From Clostridiaceae bacterium (GTDB taxonomy: Bacteria > Bacillota > Clostridia > Saccharofermentanales > UBA5734), in assembly GCA_012520975.1 (NCBI GenBank), contig JAAYNF010000116.1, forward strand, positions 1 to 42,081: a stretch of 42,081 bases of DNA, written 5' to 3'. Made by a program: the position numbers and the translations under genes. Of the stretch, positions 8,514 through 16,589 are shown in pieces (position 1 is the stretch's first letter; the number at the start of each line of letters is the position of its first letter). The notes beneath the pieces were generated by a model, which saw only the letters and a list, made by a program, of their open reading frames with translations, was not told where the DNA came from and did no database searches.

Positions 8514-10397
8514 TTATAACATGAGATTCTTTGCCCGCGCGACAATTCCTTCCGGCGTCAGTCCGTGTATTTCCAGCAACTGTTGCCGGCTTCCCTGCGA
8601 AACCTTGTCTCCATCGACCGCCAGAATCGAGGCGCGAATTGTCGGTTTTTGAGCCAGCAGCGCCGGCAGAATCATTTGACCAAAGCCACCGGTTGTCACA
8701 ACCTCTTCCACAAACAAAACTCGGCCGGTTATGGCGACCGACCGGAATATCGGTTGAAGATCCGCCGGCTTGGCGCAAACCACCGCAATAACTTCGGCTT
8801 GAAAACCTTGGTCGGCAAGCAGCGCAGCAGCGCGCAAACAAGGGCCGATCATTGTACCTAGGGCAACGATCGAGATGTCTTTTCCGCCCTTAAGCTGCGT
8901 GGTTCGCAAGGATAACTGCTCAGGCAACGGATCCGGCCACTCTTGACCCCGCGGATATCGGATGGCAACCGGATGCTCGGCCGTAGCGGCATAGGCCAGA
9001 ACCTCGCCTAATCTTCGGCAATCCGGCGGACAGAAAACCTCAAGACCGGGCAGGGGCAGCAGAAGGCTCAGGTCGTAAATCCCCTGATGTGTTTCGCCAT
9101 CCTCGCCGACCAGTCCGGCACGGTCGATGCTCAGGACCACCGGCAGCTCCTGCAAGCAGATGTCATGGAGCAATTGATCGTACGCTCTTTGCAAAAAAGT
9201 GGAATACAACGCAACAAAAGGCTTCATGCCGCCGGCAGCCAAACCGGCAGCCATCGTGACCGCATGCTGCTCGGCAATCCCCACATCAAAGAATCGATCC
9301 GGAAACCGCCGGGCAAAATCCGAAAGGCCGGTGCCGGCCGTCATCGCCGCGGAAATCGCACAGATTTTGGGATCTTTTGCAGCCAAATCGGATAAGGATC
9401 GACCAAACATCTCCGAAAAAGTACGCCCGCCGCTTATACCGTTAGCCACGCCATTTTCAATGACAAAGGGCGCCACACCGTGATAGACATCCGGTGATTC
9501 CTCGGCAAAAGAATAACCTTTTCCTTTTTGCGTTAATACATGGAGCATCACCGGACCTTTAAGCAGACGGATCGAGCGCAAGTGCCGGCGAAGGGTGTCC
9601 AGATCATGCCCGTCAATAGGACCGTAGTAGCGAAAGCCGAGCTGCTCGAAGAAAATCCCCTGGCGTTGGAAGAGCTGGCGTAGATATCGTTTGAACAATT
9701 GCAGGAGATTATAGATCGGTCGGCCGATCAACGGAGTTTTCGGCAACACAGTATCGATCCCCGACTTCAGCCGGATATAGTTGGGGGAAATGCGTAATTT
9801 TTCCAAATGACGCGACAAACCGCCGACATTGCGACCGATTGACATTTGATTATCGTTGAGAACAACCAGCAGGTTTTCACGAGCTTGGCCGGCGTCATTC
9901 AATGCCTCGAAAGACATGCCGCCTGTCAGGGCACCGTCACCGATCACGGCAACGGCTCGTCCGGCCTTCCCCAGCCTCCGCATGGCTCGACTCAGTCCGA
10001 GAGCAGCCGAGATCGAAGTGCTGCTATGGCCGGTATTAAAGCAATCAAAGGGACTTTCACAGCATTTTGGGAATCCGGACAACCCCTCTTTTTTCCGTAG
10101 TGTAAAAAAACGATCCAGCCGGCCGGTCAAAATCTTCCAAGTATAGCTCTGATGGCCCACATCAAAAATGATGCGATCATTTTCCGGATCAAACTCCAGC
10201 AACAAGGCCATGGTCAACTCAACCACGCCCAAGTTGGAGGCAAGATGCCCACCGTTGCGAGCTACAGTGCGGATGATCAGATTCCGGATTTCGCTGGCAA
10301 CCTGCGCAAGTTCAGCTTTTGAAAGTGATTTTAGTTGGTCGGGCAGTTGCAGGTTTTCAAGCAGATTTTGCCCAGATTTTTGATCGAAAGACTTCAT
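8514..10397 (-). CDS. dxs: 1-deoxy-D-xylulose-5-phosphate synthase
   Basis: Thiamine-diphosphate enzyme that condenses pyruvate and glyceraldehyde 3-phosphate in the first step of the MEP isoprenoid pathway. Clear features are the GHSSTSISAALG block, the ThDP/Mg site GDGALTGGMSFEALNDAG, the transketolase pyrimidine-domain segment SIDRAGLVGEDGETHQG, and a C-terminal transketolase domain. The start is set at ATG 10397 (627 aa, MKSFDQ...), 1 nt after the ispA stop (TGATATG), which fits translational coupling. A TTG at 10448 would lie inside ispA and is less likely. It pairs functionally with the upstream ispA. Confidence 0.96.
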   Translation of the reverse strand: MKSFDQKSGQNLLENLQLPDQLKSLSKAELAQVASEIRNLIIRTVARNGGHLASNLGVVELTMALLLEFDPENDRIIFDVGHQSYTWKILTGRLDRFFTLRKKEGLSGFPKCCESPFDCFNTGHSSTSISAALGLSRAMRRLGKAGRAVAVIGDGALTGGMSFEALNDAGQARENLLVVLNDNQMSIGRNVGGLSRHLEKLRISPNYIRLKSGIDTVLPKTPLIGRPIYNLLQLFKRYLRQLFQRQGIFFEQLGFRYYGPIDGHDLDTLRRHLRSIRLLKGPVMLHVLTQKGKGYSFAEESPDVYHGVAPFVIENGVANGISGGRTFSEMFGRSLSDLAAKDPKICAISAAMTAGTGLSDFARRFPDRFFDVGIAEQHAVTMAAGLAAGGMKPFVALYSTFLQRAYDQLLHDICLQELPVVLSIDRAGLVGEDGETHQGIYDLSLLLPLPGLEVFCPPDCRRLGEVLAYAATAEHPVAIRYPRGQEWPDPLPEQLSLRTTQLKGGKDISIVALGTMIGPCLRAAALLADQGFQAEVIAVVCAKPADLQPIFRSVAITGRVLFVEEVVTTGGFGQMILPALLAQKPTIRASILAVDGDKVSQGSRQQLLEIHGLTPEGIVARAKNLML

Positions 10398-10398
10398 A

Positions 10399-11295
10399 TC
10401 AACTGGTACGAATCTGGAGATAATCGGCCAGATCATGCAAAAATTCAATCGCTAATCCGCCCTCAAGCAAGGGTTGAAGAGCATCTTTGGCTTGCTCAAC
10501 GGTCAATGCCAGCTGACGGCGCGCTTCGTAAAGGCCTAGCAGGCTGACATAGGTCGGTTTGCCGTCACGATGATCCTTGCCGGCGCTTTTACCTAAGGTA
10601 AGGCGATCGGCTGTGGCGTCTAGGATATCATCTTGAATCTGGAAAGCCAAACCGATGCCATCGGCGTAACACTGCAGCGCATCGAGAACCGGCGGAGGCT
10701 GCTGGGCCAGCAAGGCAGCGGCAATGACTGCTGCTTTCAGCAAAGCGGCGGTTTTTTTGCCGTGTAAAACACGCAATTGATTTAAGGTTAAAACATCACC
10801 TGCAGCCGAAAGATCGAGGATTTGCCCGCCGATCATGCCGCTGCTGCCGGCGGCCTTCGCAATGTAGCCTGCCGCCCGGATTGTTCCCGGTCGTTCAAGA
10901 CGAATCGCCGACAACATCACTTCGTAGGCTCTGTTAAGCAGTGCATCTCCTGCTAGGATGGCAACGGCTTCGCCAAATTTAACATGGCAGGTCGGTCGTC
11001 CGCGCCTCAAATCATCGTCATCCATGCTGGGCAGATCATCATGGATCAAAGAATAGGTATGAATCATTTCCAGAGCGCAGGCAAAGGGCATGGCTTCTGT
11101 TTCCGGCAATTGCAGCATTGTCGCCGTAGCCAAAAGCAATACCGGACGAATTCGCTTCCCACCACCTAAAAGACTGTAACGGGCCGCCTCAACCACAAGG
11201 CCGCCTTCATCATCGGGGATTGATGGAAAGTATTGCGGTAGCCATTCCTCCACCCGGGTTTGGAGTACGGCGAGTTGTTCGTTGAATGAATTCAT
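10399..11295 (-). CDS. ispA: Polyprenyl synthetase, farnesyl diphosphate synthase type
   Basis: Builds farnesyl (or geranylgeranyl) diphosphate from IPP and allylic diphosphates. The first aspartate-rich motif lies in DDLPSMDDDDLRRG (about residue 85) and the second in FQIQDDILD (about residue 225). The GGKRIRP block is near residue 45. The length of 298 aa matches IspA. The ATG overlaps the xseB stop (ATGA) with GAGG 7 nt upstream. The xseA-xseB-ispA-dxs order is a common Firmicutes arrangement. Chain length cannot be fixed from sequence alone. Confidence 0.95.
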   Translation of the reverse strand: MNSFNEQLAVLQTRVEEWLPQYFPSIPDDEGGLVVEAARYSLLGGGKRIRPVLLLATATMLQLPETEAMPFACALEMIHTYSLIHDDLPSMDDDDLRRGRPTCHVKFGEAVAILAGDALLNRAYEVMLSAIRLERPGTIRAAGYIAKAAGSSGMIGGQILDLSAAGDVLTLNQLRVLHGKKTAALLKAAVIAAALLAQQPPPVLDALQCYADGIGLAFQIQDDILDATADRLTLGKSAGKDHRDGKPTYVSLLGLYEARRQLALTVEQAKDALQPLLEGGLAIEFLHDLADYLQIRTS

Positions 11296-11570
11296 CAGCC
11301 GTCCTCACCAAAAGGCTTTTCTTCGAAACCGCCGTCGGATTTTTCAATGAGCTCCGTGATCTGGCGTTCAATTTCCCGGAGTTTTCCGGCACAAATTTCG
11401 GTCAAGGCCATTCCCCGACGAAAAAGAGCCATGGAAGCCTCCAGGCTGATATCTCCGGACTCCAAGCTGTTAACAGTCTGCTCAAGCTCCTTCAGCGCTT
11501 CTTCATAACTGAGGTTACGCAGGTCCGCCGAATTCTCATCGAGATTGTTGGTCTGATCATCCATATTCAT
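11295..11570 (-). CDS. xseB: Exodeoxyribonuclease VII small subunit
   Basis: Small subunit of ExoVII, the single-strand exonuclease whose large subunit is encoded just upstream. The family signature is visible in LSYEEALKELEQTVNSLESG, followed by LEASMALFRRGMALTEICAGKL. The start is set at 11570 (MNMDDQ), with GGAGG 7 nt upstream and the xseA stop 1 nt before it, giving 91 aa. The frame is open to 11606 but those codons belong to xseA. Confidence 0.93.
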   Translation of the reverse strand: MNMDDQTNNLDENSADLRNLSYEEALKELEQTVNSLESGDISLEASMALFRRGMALTEICAGKLREIERQITELIEKSDGGFEEKPFGEDG

Positions 11571-11571
11571 T

Positions 11572-12783
11572 TTATCGCCTCCAGTCCCGCACTTGGCGGA
11601 CATCACAATTAATTATTCCGTCACGCAGCCAGACCTCGATATTTTCGCCCGGTTTGACCAACGCAGTCGATAAAAGCACGCTGTTGTCTGCGGCCCTTGT
11701 CACAACGCCGTACCCTCGCGCGAGCACCTTGAGGGGGCTTAAGGCATCCAGTTTGCCCGCGAGAATGGAAAACCGCCGTTCCGCCTGGCGAACGTTGGTC
11801 TGAGTCACGGTTACCAACCGCTGAACCAAGCGGTCGACATCCAAACGACGTCGATCGGTTATTTCCAAAGGCCGGCGCAGGACCCTGTTGACCAAAAGAT
11901 GATCAAGCCGCAGACGTTGTCGTTCCAGTCGCCGACTCAAGGCTTGCCTGAGGCGGATTTGGGCTTGCAAGATTAAATTTTCCTGCTCGCTCTTGACCGG
12001 AACAGCCAATTCCGCAGCCACCGATGGCGTTGATGCCCGAACGTCGGCCACAAAATCGCAAATTGTGAAATCGGTCTCATGACCAACCGCAGAAATAACG
12101 GGAATCTTTGAACGATAGACCGCCCGGGCAACAATCTCTTCATTAAAAGCCCAGAGATCTTCCAGCGATCCACCGCCACGACCGACGATCAGGACATCGG
12201 CCTGACCCAATTCGTTGAATCGGTCGATCGCAGCAGCGATGGCTGCCGCCGCCCCCTCTCCCTGAACCGCGACCGGTATCAACTGCAACCGAAAGTTTGG
12301 AAAGCGCCGGGTCAGAACCTGTAAAATATCGCGAATGACAGCACCCGAAGGCGATGTAACCACACCAATCAAACGGGGCAGTAACGGCAATTGTTTTTTG
12401 TGCTCCGGGTCAAACAGACCTTCGGTCTCCAATTTGCTTTTCAGCTGCTCAAAGGCCAAATAGAGATCCCCTACGCCGTCAGCCGACATGCTCTGAACAT
12501 AGAGTTGAAAACGGCCATCCCGGTCATAAATCGACGCCTTCGCGGTTACAATGACTTTCAGGCCATCGGCCGGTCGAAATTGCAGACGGCCGGCATAGCC
12601 CTTAAACATGACGCAGCTGACCGCGGCTTCATCATCTTTCAGCGTAAAATACAAATGACCGGATGCGTATGATTTAAATCCCGAAATCTCGCCCCGAACC
12701 AGCACCGGATTCAAATTGCCGTCCCGTTCCAGGAGGGTGGCAACATAACGATTTAATTGAGCAACGGAAATCGGTTGGCTCAT
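11572..12783 (-). CDS. xseA: Exodeoxyribonuclease VII large subunit
   Basis: Catalytic subunit of ExoVII. An N-terminal OB-fold (VLVRGEISGFKSYASGHLYFTLKD, about residues 23-46) is followed by the catalytic domain with PSGAVIRDIL, DVLIVGRGGGSLEDLWAFN and PVISAVGHETDFTI. A basic helical stretch follows and the protein ends in a short beta domain (LARGYGVVTR). The 403 aa match the family. It overlaps nusB by 4 nt. Confidence 0.96.
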   Translation of the reverse strand: MSQPISVAQLNRYVATLLERDGNLNPVLVRGEISGFKSYASGHLYFTLKDDEAAVSCVMFKGYAGRLQFRPADGLKVIVTAKASIYDRDGRFQLYVQSMSADGVGDLYLAFEQLKSKLETEGLFDPEHKKQLPLLPRLIGVVTSPSGAVIRDILQVLTRRFPNFRLQLIPVAVQGEGAAAAIAAAIDRFNELGQADVLIVGRGGGSLEDLWAFNEEIVARAVYRSKIPVISAVGHETDFTICDFVADVRASTPSVAAELAVPVKSEQENLILQAQIRLRQALSRRLERQRLRLDHLLVNRVLRRPLEITDRRRLDVDRLVQRLVTVTQTNVRQAERRFSILAGKLDALSPLKVLARGYGVVTRAADNSVLLSTALVKPGENIEVWLRDGIINCDVRQVRDWRR

Positions 12784-13181
12784 TCGGTCCCTCCACTGAT
12801 GCGTCCCAAGATGGCATTGATGTACGATCTTGATTCTTCGCTGCTGAATTTTTTACTCAGCAAGACCGCTTCGGATATGGCTACACTGGCCGGAACATCA
12901 TCTCCGTAAAGCATCTCAAAGATCGCCAGTCTCAAAATAATCAGATCGATTTTGGGCAGTCGTTCCTTGCTCCAGCGTTTCAGCAAGGGCTCAAATTGCG
13001 CATCCAGATCGATCTGACGCGCACGAACCCCCCGCACCAGCGACATCATATATGACTGGTCTTGAGCTTTGACATTCCTATCAATGAGAAACGTATTGAT
13101 CTGGTCTTCCTCGTCTCCCTTTTGTAATTCCAGCTGATACAACAGCATAAATGCTTTTTCGCGGGCCACGCGGCGACTCAT
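12780..13181 (-). CDS. nusB: Transcription antitermination factor NusB
   Basis: Small all-helical RNA-binding protein of the rRNA antitermination complex. Recognisable segments are the N-terminal SRRVAREKAFMLLYQ, the central LPKIDLIILRLAIFEML and the C-terminal VAISEAVLLSKKFSSEESRSYINAILG. The 133-aa length is normal. A GGGGGGAG box lies close to the ATG. It follows the asp23-amaP-DUF2273 trio, as in many Clostridia. Confidence 0.95.
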   Translation of the reverse strand: MSRRVAREKAFMLLYQLELQKGDEEDQINTFLIDRNVKAQDQSYMMSLVRGVRARQIDLDAQFEPLLKRWSKERLPKIDLIILRLAIFEMLYGDDVPASVAISEAVLLSKKFSSEESRSYINAILGRISGGTE

Positions 13182-13192
13182 ATTCTCCCCCC

Positions 13193-13429
13193 TTACCGGA
13201 ACATGCCGGGGGGCAAAATTTTGTCCAGCAGGTCGAGGAATGCCTGACGATTACGGAAATAGCGAACCCCCAAAAAGTAGCCAAGAAACGTCATGGCAAT
13301 CAAGAACAAGGTCTTGAGAATACCAAAAATAACCAAAGACAAGGCCAGCACAAAGCCGACCAAGGCACCGATGGCGCCGGGACTTTTGTTTTTTAGGTTT
13401 TCGGCAAGTTGCTGCCAGATCTTTTTCAT
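13193..13429 (-). CDS. DUF2273 small membrane protein
   Basis: A 78-aa protein with a hydrophobic core (about residues 17-55, GAIGALVGFVLALSLVIFG...) that should form one or two membrane segments with short basic ends. The pattern KSPGAIGALVGF is typical of DUF2273, found next to Asp23 and AmaP in Gram-positive bacteria. It lies directly after amaP and before nusB. A role in envelope stress is inferred from these neighbours; no biochemical activity is known to me. The ribosome binding site is weak. Confidence 0.85.
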   Translation of the reverse strand: MKKIWQQLAENLKNKSPGAIGALVGFVLALSLVIFGILKTLFLIAMTFLGYFLGVRYFRNRQAFLDLLDKILPPGMFR

Positions 13430-13434
13430 ATTGT

Positions 13435-13986
13435 TTACCGTTCAATGCGGGCGGCTACCGGTTCTACCCGGCTGACCCTGACGACGACCTGCGCCACTTC
13501 AATGCCGGTATACCGCTCCACGTCTTTTTTGATCCGATCCTGGACTTTGGCCATCATAGCCGGCACCTCGACATCCGAATACAGCACCGCGCTGATCTGT
13601 ATGGAAATTTTATCTCCCTTGAAGGGCGCCACGTGCGCTTTGGCGGTTTTGATGCCGCATTGCGCTGATTTGGCAGCATTCAATGCGATGCTTTCGATCG
13701 CATCCACTCCTATATCAATGTTGCCGATCTCCGTGCTTCGAATCCGGGTACGACGCAACCGACCGCTCATGATTCCATAAACCATGGTTATCAAGCTGAC
13801 AACAAGTACAAACAAGGCCAAAAAAATGACGATGATCCGCGATGATGCCCGGCCCGGCAGAGTGATCAGGAAATCCAACATTCCCGCATAAACGGAATCG
13901 AATAACATCATCATCATCAGGACAAGAGAAAAGACAGCTAAAATAAATGCCAAGACAATAAGTGTAAAGCGAACAAGCCGGTTCAT
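13435..13986 (-). CDS. amaP: Alkaline shock response membrane anchor protein AmaP
   Basis: Membrane protein that tethers Asp23 to the cell membrane in staphylococci. Two hydrophobic segments at about residues 6-28 and 47-69 are joined by a short loop (the hairpin anchor). A soluble C-terminal Asp23-like domain follows (IDIGVDAIESIALNAAKSA... and VEVPAMMAKVQDRIKKDVERYTGIE). The 183-aa length fits. The ATG overlaps the asp23 stop (ATGA), with AAGGAG 7 nt upstream, so the anchor and its client are translationally coupled. Confidence 0.9.
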   Translation of the reverse strand: MNRLVRFTLIVLAFILAVFSLVLMMMMLFDSVYAGMLDFLITLPGRASSRIIVIFLALFVLVVSLITMVYGIMSGRLRRTRIRSTEIGNIDIGVDAIESIALNAAKSAQCGIKTAKAHVAPFKGDKISIQISAVLYSDVEVPAMMAKVQDRIKKDVERYTGIEVAQVVVRVSRVEPVAARIER

Positions 13987-14360
13987 TTTTTGTCTCCTTC
14001 CCCGGTCACAACCCCTTTGACGTGGACGTGGACGGCCTCGACCATCAGGCCGGTATATTTTTCAACATCCGACTTAACCTGTTCCTGCAGATTCCACGCC
14101 ACCTCCGGAATGATATTGCCAAAGTAAACGATCGGATAAACAGTGATGGCGACCATCTCCTCGTTGCCTTCATGAAAATCCACCTTGACGCCTTTGCCTT
14201 CATGCAAAGCGCCGACCGATTCTTTCAGAAGAACAATGTTGCTGGTATGCAGACCGGCGACACCCGGTGTCTGCAGCGCAGCTTCGGCGGCATACTGAGC
14301 GACGAACCCACGAGACATGGTTCGTTCGCCCTTAATTGAAGCCCGAGGATAATCAGCCAT
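13983..14360 (-). CDS. Asp23/Gls24 family envelope stress protein
   Basis: Small soluble Asp23/Gls24/YloU-type protein. The C-terminal half has the family signature in NLQEQVKSDVEKYTGLMVEAVHVHVKGV; the N-terminal half (MSRGFVAQYAAEAALQTPGVAGL) matches the usual start of the domain. It is expected to form membrane-associated assemblies through AmaP, whose gene overlaps it. It lies 8 nt after efp. The ATG at 14360 has no strong ribosome binding site; an internal ATG at 14318 preceded by AGGG is possible but would cut into the domain. Confidence 0.88.
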   Translation of the reverse strand: MADYPRASIKGERTMSRGFVAQYAAEAALQTPGVAGLHTSNIVLLKESVGALHEGKGVKVDFHEGNEEMVAITVYPIVYFGNIIPEVAWNLQEQVKSDVEKYTGLMVEAVHVHVKGVVTGEGDKK

Positions 14361-14368
14361 GGCGATAA

Positions 14369-14926
14369 TCAGGCGCGCTCCATGTACTCGCCTGTTCGGG
14401 TGTCGACACGGACGCGGTCTCCTTGGTTAACAAACAGCGGAACCTTGATGACCGCGCCGGTTTCTAGGGTGGCGTTTTTCGTGGCGTTTTGAGCGGTATC
14501 CCCTCTTACGCCGGGCTCACAATCCGTAACCTCCAACTCAACGAAGATCGGTAGTTCGATCCCAAAAACCTCGCCCTTGTAAGACAGGACCTTGCAAACC
14601 ATTTCCTCTTTGAGAAATTTAAGGGAGTCACCTAAGGCCTCGGCGGAAAACGGGATCTGCTCGTAGGTTTCAACGTTCATAAAGTGGTAAAGATCACCAT
14701 CGGTATACAGATAGGTCATGTCAGCGCGGTCGAGCTGGGCTCTTTCAAATTTCTCGCTTGGATTGAAGGAGCGTTCAACAACCGAACCGGTCTTGACATT
14801 GCGGTATTTGGTCCGGACAAACGCCGCCCCCTTTCCGGGTTTGACATGCTGGAACTCGACGACCTGAAAAACCTGTCCGTCCATCTCAAAGGTGACACCG
14901 TTGCGGAATTCGCCTGCGCTGATCAT
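14369..14926 (-). CDS. efp: Translation elongation factor P
   Basis: Relieves ribosome stalling at proline stretches. The three-domain EF-P sequence is complete at 185 aa: KOW-like N-terminal domain ([17 protein letters not shown]...), the loop [13 protein letters not shown] that carries the modifiable lysine, and the C-terminal OB domains ending [12 protein letters not shown]. The ATG has GGAGG 10 nt upstream and a good promoter 60-90 nt upstream. It heads the 12-gene minus-strand run that ends with recN. Confidence 0.97.
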   Translation of the reverse strand: MISAGEFRNGVTFEMDGQVFQVVEFQHVKPGKGAAFVRTKYRNVKTGSVVERSFNPSEKFERAQLDRADMTYLYTDGDLYHFMNVETYEQIPFSAEALGDSLKFLKEEMVCKVLSYKGEVFGIELPIFVELEVTDCEPGVRGDTAQNATKNATLETGAVIKVPLFVNQGDRVRVDTRTGEYMERA

Positions 14927-14960
14927 AGTATTGTTTCCTCCGTTTTTGCCTCATCCGGCG

Positions 14961-14976
14961 TTTGACGATGGTCAAA
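14961..14976. promoter_or_regulatory. Small palindrome in the efp leader
   Basis: TTTGAC-GATG-GTCAAA is a perfect 6+6 inverted repeat about 10 bp downstream of the efp -10 box. It could be an operator or a small leader hairpin. No function is known. Confidence 0.3.
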
Positions 14977-14985
14977 TTCGTAACT

Positions 14986-15015
14986 ATTTTAGTCCATGCC
15001 TAGCCGAAGCGTCAA
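14986..15015 (-). promoter_or_regulatory. Promoter of the efp-recN operon
   Basis: On the minus strand TTGACG (complement of 15010-15015), 18 bp, then TAAAAT (complement of 14986-14991). It lies between the endonuclease IV-like gene and efp. Confidence 0.6.
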
Positions 15016-15018
15016 GGT

Positions 15019-15882
15019 TTAGGACCCCCTTTTGGCTTTCTCATAGAGGCTTTTCATCACCACGGCGTCGGCAGCCTGTGTACCGTCCGATTCACAGATG
15101 ATTATCGGTTTAAGATTCAGTTCCACCATGACTTGGGAAAAAGGCTCAAAATCGGGGCCAAACTGGCGATCGGCCAATGTATGGTGCCGTTTTTCACCAC
15201 CGGCGGTAAACTCAATCCGACTGAAATGAACATGCATGTTGGTTAGTCTTTCCTGCCCCAGTTCATTGGCTATCTGCCGACAGATGTACCGGTAATCATC
15301 GATTGTCTGCAGTTGGCCCTGCGTACGGGCGTTGAGATGGCCAAAATCTAGGCAAGGAAGCAGGCGATCGTCCAGTTGACATAACCGAATGACCTCCTCC
15401 AGATTCCCAAGCTGATTGATTTTCCCCATTACCTCGGGACAGAGTGTACAATCGCGGAGCAGATTCTGCTCATCGGCTCGTTGAATGGCTGTTTGCAGCA
15501 GGCCGAGAGCCAGCTCCAACGCCTCCTGCCTCGACCCGGCCTTGGCCGCGCTGCCCGGATGGAACACAACACGTTCGGCGCCCATTTGCCCAGCCGCCAT
15601 CAGACTATCCAGAATATAGCCAATCGTTTTTTGTTGTTTTTCCGGCTCATTACTGGCCAGATTGATGTAGTAAGGCGCATGCAAACTGAGTCGGATGTTG
15701 TTTGCGCGAGCAGCCTCCCCCAAATTCTTTGCTGTGGCTTCACCAATATTGACGCCGCGCCCGCTCTGATATTCATAGGCGGTTAAACCCTGCTCTTTGA
15801 GCCAAGCCGGCATTTGTATCGATGCTTTGTATCCTTGATCATAAAAAGCCTGCGGGTTGCCGGCAGGACCGAATCTTGGCAT
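15019..15882 (-). CDS. Endonuclease IV-like TIM-barrel protein (putative AP endonuclease)
   Basis: Resembles Nfo/endonuclease IV, a three-metal enzyme that cleaves DNA at abasic sites. Candidate metal ligands appear in order: LHAPYYINLAS (His), VVFHPGS (His), CPEVMGK (Glu), CLDFGHLNAR (Asp, His), MHVHFS (His), EKRHHTL (His) and IICESDGT (Glu). The DRHENIG block of classical Nfo is replaced by EKRHHTL, so this belongs to a divergent clade and its DNA activity is inferred. The start at 15882 (MPRFGPAG) has AGGAGG 5 nt upstream; the frame is open ten codons further. It follows yqeG by 26 nt. There is no AP site-specific signature to exclude a sugar isomerase-like role. Confidence 0.8.
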   Translation of the reverse strand: MPRFGPAGNPQAFYDQGYKASIQMPAWLKEQGLTAYEYQSGRGVNIGEATAKNLGEAARANNIRLSLHAPYYINLASNEPEKQQKTIGYILDSLMAAGQMGAERVVFHPGSAAKAGSRQEALELALGLLQTAIQRADEQNLLRDCTLCPEVMGKINQLGNLEEVIRLCQLDDRLLPCLDFGHLNARTQGQLQTIDDYRYICRQIANELGQERLTNMHVHFSRIEFTAGGEKRHHTLADRQFGPDFEPFSQVMVELNLKPIIICESDGTQAADAVVMKSLYEKAKRGS

Positions 15883-15908
15883 TCTTACCTCCTGATCTTG
15901 GCCTTGGT

Positions 15909-16427
15909 TCAATCAAGATGATCCCTGCGGCCCCAAAAAAAATTTTCCAGTTTGCGCCTTGCCTGGATTGTCCAAGGTTCCTTGGTCGTACGCGGACGAA
16001 CGAGAATGGCTAGGCAACCGGCCCGGCGTGCGGCGAGGACATCGGTCAGCAACTGGTCGCCGATCATGACACATTGCTCGGGTGCGATACCGGCCGCCAG
16101 ACAGGCTTTACGAATCCCATATGTTGATGGTTTCCCGGCCTGCGCGCGCACCGAAACATCCAGCCCCGCGGCATATTGCCGGGCCCGTTTCCACATCGCA
16201 TTGGTGATAATCTGACATACGAGTCCGGCTTCCTGAACCCGACCTATGACCTGACGAGCATAGTCGTCTGCCACAGACGCGCCGTGCAGCGCCAATGTGT
16301 TGTCGATATCAAGCAGAATGAGTTTGTAGCCCTGATCTGCAAGTGTTTGAAAATCCACCTGCAAAAGATCAGGAAACATATAATCCGGAGTGAAAAGCTT
16401 TTTCAATCGCTTCGTCATTAACTTCAT
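15909..16427 (-). CDS. yqeG: YqeG-family HAD phosphatase
   Basis: HAD subfamily IIIA hydrolase. The nucleophile motif is LLDIDNTLA (DxDxT), motif II is in QIITNAM, and the C-terminal motif is VMIGDQLLTDVLAARRAG. The N-terminus KKLFTPDYMFPDLLQVD is the usual YqeG opening. Family members occur near translation genes; the substrate is unknown to me. The start is set at 16427 with GGGAG just upstream, giving 172 aa. An upstream frame to 16499 overlaps the promoter and is rejected. It is divergent from lysC. Confidence 0.88.
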   Translation of the reverse strand: MKLMTKRLKKLFTPDYMFPDLLQVDFQTLADQGYKLILLDIDNTLALHGASVADDYARQVIGRVQEAGLVCQIITNAMWKRARQYAAGLDVSVRAQAGKPSTYGIRKACLAAGIAPEQCVMIGDQLLTDVLAARRAGCLAILVRPRTTKEPWTIQARRKLENFFWGRRDHLD

Positions 16428-16470
16428 TCCGCTCCCATGCTGCCGACATGATTTTTTGCTACATAACACT

Positions 16471-16499
16471 AGTATCGGAGTTTTATCCTTCCCCGTCAA
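16471..16499 (-). promoter_or_regulatory. Candidate promoter of yqeG
   Basis: On the minus strand TTGACG (complement of 16494-16499), 17 bp, then GATACT (complement of 16471-16476). It lies back-to-back with the lysC promoter. Confidence 0.45.
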
Positions 16500-16524
16500 C
16501 CGTTAAACCAATCCAAACCGGTTG

Positions 16525-16540
16525 CTTGATTGAAATCAAG
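16525..16540. promoter_or_regulatory. Palindrome over the lysC -35 box
   Basis: CTTGATT-GA-AATCAAG is a perfect 7+7 inverted repeat that covers the lysC -35 hexamer (16530-16535). It could be an operator that controls lysC, and possibly the divergent yqeG. The binding protein is unknown. Confidence 0.45.
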
Positions 16541-16558
16541 GTTAGAGTTGACTATAAT
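16530..16558 (+). promoter_or_regulatory. Promoter of lysC
   Basis: TTGAAA (16530-16535), 17 bp, then TATAAT (16553-16558), about 30 nt before the ATG. This is a near-perfect sigma-A-type promoter. The leader is too short for a lysine riboswitch. Confidence 0.75.
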
Positions 16559-16589
16559 TGGAGTGTTGAAATTAAGGGGGAGCACAAAC

